64,000 nt of DNA from Hypericum androsaemum. Lineage: Eukaryota > Streptophyta > Magnoliopsida > Malpighiales > Hypericaceae. A model generated the notes under the pieces. It saw nothing but the letters and a program-made list of their open reading frames with translations, did not search any database and had not been told where the DNA came from. Of this stretch, positions 58,302 through 64,000 are shown piece after piece; position 1 is the stretch's first letter, and every line of letters begins with the position of its first letter. The position numbers were made by a program, and so were the translations under genes. Where the stretch lies: contig OZ023192.1 of assembly GCA_963995505.1 (NCBI GenBank), positions 12,879,001 to 12,943,000 on the forward strand, given 5' to 3'.

Positions 58302-59878
58302 GGGCAAATTACTCTCAAGTCCCTGACCTTTGGTCACCCTCCCCCTAGGGTTCCTAACTTTTGGAAAATAATTGTCATGTCCATAAGTTTTAATGATAAT
58401 AGACTCTCAGGTCCCTGGAGTTTGAATATTCCTTTTTCTCCAGTCAACTCCCACTTGAAATGACCAAAATATCTCTCCCACTAAAAAAATAAAAAATCCC
58501 TCTTTCCTTCCCCTCTTCTTTCTTCCACTTCATCTTCTTCCTCCCACCTTCAACCAAAATCAAAACTAAAAAATAAATCTAAATATTTTTAATGAGAATC
58601 AAAACCAAACACACAAATCCCCTATATAGGAGGTGAAATCCCAGAAATACCCCTCTCGCCCTTCAACCTCCAAAATGGGAATCTCAACATCCGAGAGAAG
58701 AACCAACGCTCCTGTCCTCCGCTCACTCTCCCCCGGCAGCCGGTTGCACTCTCCAGCCGTAACCTCCAGCTCGTCCTCATCATCCTTTACCACGTCGATA
58801 AGCTTCAGCTTCTCGTCGCCGTTTTTCACCAACAACCACCACAAGCGATCCACCTCACCTACGCGAGTAAACCTATGTTCGTCCCCTCCTCATTCATCCA
58901 CCACTTTTAGTTTCTCCCTCGACAGATCGACCTCTCCCAGCAGCTCCATCTTCGTGACCAAGCAGAGCGGCCACCACAACCGCCACAGTATGGTGTCGTC
59001 TCCCAAGAAGACGTGTATGTGCTCACCGACCTCCCACCGGGGCTCGTTCTGGTGTAGCCTCCACAAACAGCAGCAGGCGCACAGCTGGACGGTGTCGTAC
59101 ACTCCCAACTGCCTCAACTTGATGAGATCCGCGATGAAGAACTCGGTCGTTAGAATCGGCAAAGTCGAAGGAGAGTGGGTCAAGACAGCGTTGACCGCAC
59201 TGATCCGCCGTGCGCTCACCAGCCACACCGCCACGCCGATTACTAGTGTCAGTTGAGTCGGCTCTTTGTTAAACAAAAAAAATACAAAAATAATGAACAA
59301 TGGCAATTGCAACCCAGTTTGAATAATTAAGAAAAACCCAAAAAAGAAAACGAAAAAATCTACGAGGATTCAATATTGCCATTGGTGGAGAAATAGGTAC
59401 TTGAAACTAAAGATTTTATTTTTTTTAATTGGTAAAATAGACAACCTTTTGGTCTAAATCAATGTAAAAATCTCATCTTCGCAATGTGGGTCGTTGGCGT
59501 ATCATTGTTGGAAGAAGAGAGAGAAAGTTGAAGGAAAAAAGGGGGTGTTTTCGACAATATAGAAGGTCTGTGCTTTTTTAGATTCCCAATCTTTGATTAA
59601 TTTGGTGGAAGTGAACCCTAGTTGAGTATTTTTAAGGTTGGGGGTTGAAGATGAACTGAGAAAGAAGGTGAAGGCAGAGAGGATTTTTTATTTTTTAAGC
59701 GGGATGGGCATTTTGGTCATATCAAGTGGGGGTTCGCCGGAGAAAAATGAATATTCCGGCTCCAGGGATCCGAGAGTCTATTATCATCAAAATTTAGAGA
59801 CGGGACAATCATTTTCTAAAAGTTAGGGATCCTGAGGGGAGGGTGACCAAATATTAGAGACTTGAAAATAATTTGCCC
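58302..59878. mobile_element. Pack-MULE: Mutator-like element carrying a host gene fragment, with 9-bp target duplication
   Basis: The ends are inverted: GGGCAAATTACTCTCAAGTC on the left and the complement of GGGCAAATTATTTTCAAGTC on the right. The shared inverted sequence extends about 190 bases (CTCCCC(T)AGG, AATGATTGTCC, TGATAATAGACTCTC, TCCGG). TAAAATATT flanks it exactly at 58293-58301 and 59879-59887. There is no transposase. The interior is GC-rich and contains a 207-codon frame related to a plant serine-rich protein family, so this is a gene-capturing element. Confidence 0.88.
58633..59256 (+). pseudogene. Captured serine-rich-protein-like gene fragment
   Basis: The uninterrupted frame of 207 codons is Ser/Pro/Thr-rich at the N-terminus. 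It then has KKTCMCSPTSHRGSFWCSLHK (near residues 125-145), RSAMKNSVVRIGKVEGEWVK and TALTALIRR. In plant serine-rich-like proteins the corresponding blocks are CxCSPTxHPGSFRCSxHK, RRSAMxNSLVRIG and ALAALIRPSSHQQRRR. Here the conserved Pro before GSF is Arg, and after ALIRR the usual SSHQQRRR tail is replaced by unrelated sequence and a stop. It looks like a captured, 3'-truncated copy with an intact frame. The parent function is unknown. Whether it is expressed cannot be told. Confidence 0.75.
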
Positions 59879-59954
59879 TAAAATATTTGGTTGGGTTGAA
59901 AAGATTAGGGACTTGAGAATAATTTATCCTAAAATATTTGGTTAGGTTGAATTA
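59853..59954. repeat. 51-base tandem duplication at the Pack-MULE end
   Basis: Two adjacent copies each contain the element's terminal sequence (TTAG(A/G)GACTTGA(A/G)AATAATTT), the junction and the flank AAAATATTTGGTT. The second copy reads TTATCCT where the first has TTGCCCT. Confidence 0.85.
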
Positions 59955-60789
59955 CATATAAATAAAAATATTTATTTATTTATTTGATGAACGGTTATAT
60001 GGACAATCTTTAGGTCGGTTGCTGCACTAAGAAAATAACTCAATCTAGAAAGAGGAAACGAATTTGGTCGATCTGATCTGTGTCTGTTTTTTTTTTTTAC
60101 AGAATTCGAGGCTGGTAATTCTCCACTGGGTTGGACTGTCAGGTCAAGAGCATGCATTTGATCTTTTGTATTTAATTTAACTAATTTATCTGCCTTCTCT
60201 TTCTCTCGTCCACTCCACCAAAAGAGAAACAGACCCTTTCTCAAAAAAAAAAGAGAAACGGACAAAAGGATACATCAAGGCAGGAGGAACTTAAATGCAA
60301 AAGGTTGAAATGACCTTATTTATCCATTCAGAGTAAAGATCAGGAGGTAAAAACACAAATTTTGAACTCGGTTTAGAAGTTTCTCTAATTATAGTTCTTC
60401 GATGCGGGCCTCGAAGGGATATCCGAATATGATCTAATTAGTGCCTTAAAAAAATTAAGAAAATTTTGTGTTCAAATTTTATAAATGTAAAAAATATTAG
60501 TGATAAAATTATCTATAATTATGATTTAGTTATACTCGAATCTGAATATTATATTTCAAAAAATATGAATACTAGTATTCGGATAACCAATCGGTTACAA
60601 TTTTCATATCCAACTCAAAACTTTAAGGCAATAGATTGTTGGATTTTCCACACTTTATAAACGTGCCGCCCGTTCTTGCATAAAGCGATGTGAGATTCTC
60701 AACACGCTTTCTCAAACGAAACTAATCAGGTCGAATATTGCATTGGCTTTGGCTTCGCCAACATGCTAGAAACGGGGGTGGTGCGAGCA
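59955..60789. other. Intergenic DNA, no gene seen
   Basis: AT-rich. Frames 59972-60265 (-) and 60466-60660 (+) have no recognisable motif. Confidence 0.5.
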
Positions 60790-61823
60790 CAACAATAGGT
60801 AACCACCTGTATGAGTTTCTTAACTGGTTTAAACGATAATTTCTCTACAGTTAAAACCCAGATTCTTATGATAGATCCTCTTCCCACTATGACTAGAGTA
60901 ATGTACTTAGTCGTTCAGCATGAAAGAGAGGTCATTGATGTTCCTAATCTAGGCAAAACATCTGGTTCTCCTGATATTTTTGCATCTAGTTCTCCTACAG
61001 CTTTTGCCAACCAAGCTAGATTTAAGAAATTTGGTTCGAAGAAGCCATATTGTACTTATTATCACAAAGAAGGGCATACGATTGACAAGTGCTTCAAACT
61101 CCATGGCTACCCACTAGGTGGTTTCAAGCCGAAACCTAAGGGAGATCAAGTTGTGCCCATGAGTTCTGGTAAACAATCTGTGAATCCGGGAGGAAATTTT
61201 GGTTTTAGCCAAGAGCAAATGCAAGGTATGCGTACCATGATCCAGCAGACAATGACCATGTCCATGTCTCAAGCTCAGCTTGGCAATCCCTCTGGTGCAA
61301 CAGCTCCTGATGTGTCCACTTCTCGAGCTAATTCAGTTCCCCGAGTGCTTGATCATAAGCATGCCTCTACAGGTATCTTCTCTCTTAGTACTCTGCAGAA
61401 ACAATGCTAGACTTTATGTGATGATTCATGGATTCTGGATTCGGGAGCTTCGGTATATGTTTGTTGTTCACTGAAGTGGTTTGTGCATAGCTGACCAGTC
61501 TCCTCTACTAATGTGACATTGCCAACGGTACCAAAGTTGCAATCACACGAGTTAGGACAGTGAAGATTTCTGATGAGATTTACCTACTTAATGTTCTATC
61601 TGTGCCAGAGTTCACATTTAATCTCATCTCAATTGATCAGTTAACTCACGATTTGCCCATCTCACTGATCTTTAAATCTGCTGAATGTGTTATGCAGGAC
61701 CATATCAAGGGGAGAAAGATTGGAACTGCTGAGAAAAGACATCGCCTATACTACCTCCATACACAAACCTCACCTGGACCCGTGACCTATTTGTGGGCTT
61801 CATGGGCTTGTCCGATAATTTGA
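60790..61823 (+). pseudogene. Copia-type retrotransposon gag-protease remnant
   Basis: Frame 60811-61410 holds the end of a Copia gag (MSFLTGLNDNFSTVKTQI, MIDPLPTMTRVMYLVVQHER). Next comes a zinc knuckle CTYYHKEGHTIDKCFKLHGYP in which the second Cys (CxxC) is Tyr, so zinc binding is probably lost. After a stop, WILDSGAS (protease DSGA) is readable near 61428. Frame 61560-61823 gives VLSVPEFTFNLISIDQLT and the pre-integrase region. No LTRs were found nearby, and the upstream gag and downstream integrase are missing. Confidence 0.82.
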
Positions 61824-63055
61824 TCCTTGAAGCCCAGAAGTTCTTGCTTGAAGGAACGAAAGGTCCGATTGCAGCAAGGAGTTGATCTCCTCGCTTAATC
61901 TCTTCAAGATCTTCATATGCCTCAGTAATCCTCCTGATGTTCAATAGTATGGCTAGCTTAGTTATAGCAATGGACCATTGTCTAACATAAGAGACATGTA
62001 GTAAATGGACCATTGTTTAACGAAAGAGATGTGAGAATTGAGCTTGCTTGATATTTGATTGTTTTCTATTTTTATGTAAATGAGAATTGAAATTATCTAA
62101 AAAAGACTCTTTCATCTCTACAGTATGTCGAAATGGACCGATTTGCCCTACCACCAAAATTAGGGTGCTTCTTGTTCACTGCTATTTTTTTTTCTGGATG
62201 ATCTCTTACAACAAAAGAAAAGAAAAAACTTGCTGCTACCTACAAAGTTCTACCCGGACCTGTAACAAAGTATCCCGCTCTTACCCAAGAAACCCCTTAC
62301 CCATGAGCTCCACACCCTCTGAGAGAGATAACTCACCCAAGTACGAGGTTGTAGTCGAGGACCTCACTAAAAACCAAGTGAGAAAAGAGTTATCTCGTAT
62401 CTACTGCTTTACAAAGTTAGCCTCTCGGAAAAATTAATAACGAACTTGCTAGTTATTTATAGTGATCCTAGGCTATACCCCGAGATCTATTGAACTCTAA
62501 AAGAGTCCCAAAAAAGTTTCAATCCCTGGTTATCGATGTCTTTCAGAGTCCTCAACCAATAGAGCCATTCATGAACACGATAGCAGATAACATGCTGAAG
62601 AAGCTAACGATCGCATTTTTTTTTCAAACATCACCCGATTACGGTAGTTCCAAATATCCCAAATTTTAAACAATGTGAACTGAACCTTCCTGGCCATAAC
62701 AACCTACTCATGGTTACTTACTTTGGTGTAGGGACTAAATGGTTCATTTCAACAAATTACAAAGACAATGGACAAATTTCTGTAAAAGAGAATAAACAAA
62801 ATGCAATAATAAAATGGAAAACTTTTTAGTATGGTCAAATCATATATATGATTTAGAAGTTAATTTTAAAAAAAATTGTTGTAGACCCTACTGCCCGTAA
62901 AAGTGTATCTTCTCTTTCATATCTTACTATTTTTTCTCTTAGAAATCTTGTCACGTATATCTTATGACTATCATAAAATTGTCAAAGCACAAGCAAAAAT
63001 TATAAAAATTTGACTCTGATTGCGAAATGTGAAACAATGGTAATAGGTCAAAAAC
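61824..63055. other. Intergenic DNA with a possible LINE remnant, no gene seen
   Basis: Around 62450-62750 the minus strand reads IWDIWNYRNRVMFEKKM, which resembles the end of plant LINE reverse-transcriptase proteins. Downstream decay is heavy, and no duplication or tail could be defined. The minus frame 61705-62013 (RRITEAYEDLEEIKRGDQL) looks protein-like but is unrecognised. Confidence 0.4.
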
Positions 63056-63068
63056 AAAAACGGCATCA

Positions 63069-63535
63069 TTTTCAGACACCAAGAATTGTAGAGGATAATG
63101 ACTTGTGTCTTGCGAGCTCATTTCCCATGGTAGACACTATAATGACCCAAAGGAGACACAACATTGTACATGTAATAATTTTTTACAGTTTTGTTTTACA
63201 GCATCAAAAACGAAATGATATATACTATTATAATACACAATGCCAGAGGTCGGTCTACGAAACGGGATTAAAAAAAAGTGTTGGGAGTTGGGACATTGAT
63301 AAACAAAGTCGAGCTGTTAAATCTTAACAATACTCAAAATTTACATAATTTTCAAGACACCAAGATTGTAGAGGATAATAACTTGTGTTTTACGAGCTTG
63401 TTTCCCGTCTTAGACATTATAATGACTCAAAGAAGACACAACATTGTTTTGTGCACGTAAGAATCTTCGACAGTTTTGTTTCGCAGCACCAAAAACAAAA
63501 TGATACGAGACCACAAGTTGGTCTACCAAACGAGA
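63069..63535. repeat. Imperfect direct repeat with period of about 281 bases
   Basis: Copy 1 (about 63069-63275) and copy 2 (about 63349-63535) share CACCAAGA(A)TTGTAGAGGATAA, ACTTGTGT, CATTTCCC/TGTTTCCC, TATAATGAC(C/T)CAAAG, AGACACAACATTGT, CAGTTTTGTTT and GGTC(T)GGTCTAC-like blocks in the same order. Confidence 0.8.
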
Positions 63536-63615
63536 AAAACAAAGGGAAGTAGAATGCAATTCGATGTCCGATGATAAAATAATGTTATGGCGTTGGGGTT
63601 GGGGTTGGGTTTCCG

Positions 63616-64000
63616 GGGAGTGGATTGAGTACGGAGTGAAGGAATTGATTCCGTACGGTTTGGAGTGAAGGGGGACTGCAGTGGCAAGCGCAATTATGTG
63701 ATAATGGCAAGCGCAGTTATGTAATAATGGCAAGCGCAGTTATGCGATAATGGCATGTGTATTTGTGACAGTGGCAAGTCCCCGTTGATGATAATGGCGC
63801 GCGTAGTTTTTTTTCATTTTGGTCCCCCATATTTTAGCATTTTTACAAAAAGGTCACACTGGCACGCACAGTTATGTGATAATGGCATGCACAGTTATGT
63901 GATACTGGCATGCGCAGTTATATGATAATGGCATTTGTATCCGGCCTTCGTTTGTGCGTGGTTTTTTTCATTTTGGTCCTCGTATTTTAGCGCGTTTGCA
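63616..64000. mobile_element. Second copy of the Mutator-like MITE (right end beyond the window)
   Basis: It starts GGGAGTGGATTGAGTACGGA and follows the 31487-31891 element base for base with small changes, including the TTATGTGATAATGGCA repeats (one or two more units here). It reaches the ATATTTTAGC...GTTTGCA block when the window ends. The right inverted end and target duplication lie outside. Confidence 0.82.

Noticed and set aside
58890..59312. Minus-strand 140-codon frame in the Pack-MULE as a separate gene
   Set aside because: It overlaps the plus-strand frame that carries the recognisable serine-rich-protein motifs and has none of its own.
61705..62013. Minus-strand frame with RRITEAYEDLEEIKRGDQL as a host gene
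   Set aside because: Protein-like but short, unrecognised and adjacent to Copia debris; not enough to call a gene.

Overview
The window is nuclear DNA from a flowering plant. It has spliced genes with GT-AG introns, plant-only gene families (CC-type glutaredoxin, NAC factor, HAESA-like receptor kinase, plant GBP-like protein), AT-rich intergenic DNA and many plant-type transposable elements. The protein families suggest a eudicot or early-diverging angiosperm, but the species cannot be named from the sequence.

Four host genes look intact. A CC-type glutaredoxin of the GRXC9/ROXY19 type (1721-2161, +) is preceded by a cluster of TGACG boxes. A 14-exon guanylate-binding-protein-like gene of the GBPL3 type spans 18145-22968 (+, 1066 aa). 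A 3-exon NAC factor of the SND2/SND3 type spans 24693-26767 (-, 304 aa). A 2-exon HAESA-LIKE1 receptor kinase spans 53689-56969 (-, 1001 aa). I worked the exon boundaries out by hand; every junction keeps frame. They appear to be unrelated single genes (stress redox signalling, nuclear-periphery GTPase, secondary-wall transcription, peptide perception).

Most of the rest is mobile DNA, often nested. Left part: a short degenerate Copia-type element with a perfect 5-bp target duplication (4981-6912); a GGTCCG-type minisatellite interrupted by a hAT-like element that itself carries a 5'-truncated LINE (7117-8700); and a decayed Ty3/Gypsy chromovirus on the minus strand whose two LTRs both carry the same small DNA transposon (10751-17552).

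Middle part: two related LTR-like regions with internal subrepeats (29.3-31.0 and 32.3-33.4 kb) lie either side of a Mutator-like MITE (31487-31891). A second copy of that MITE runs off the right edge of the window. From 34.6 to 49.4 kb lies an endogenous caulimovirid (pararetrovirus) flanked by TA-dinucleotide tracts. Its reverse transcriptase is split by a Mutator-like element (35747-46267), which is itself split by a 9.1-kb Tekay-like Ty3/Gypsy retrotransposon (36187-45283). The distal part of the virus keeps RNase H, a viroplasmin-like region and a 35S-type promoter with as-1-like boxes.

Right part: two more elements share the GGGCAAATT Mutator-type terminus, at 49552-50598 and 58302-59878. 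The second is a Pack-MULE carrying a serine-rich-protein-like gene fragment. Beyond HSL1 are a Copia gag/protease remnant (60.8-61.8 kb), a possible LINE remnant and a long tandem duplication. No rRNA, tRNA, CRISPR array or bacterial-type operon was seen.
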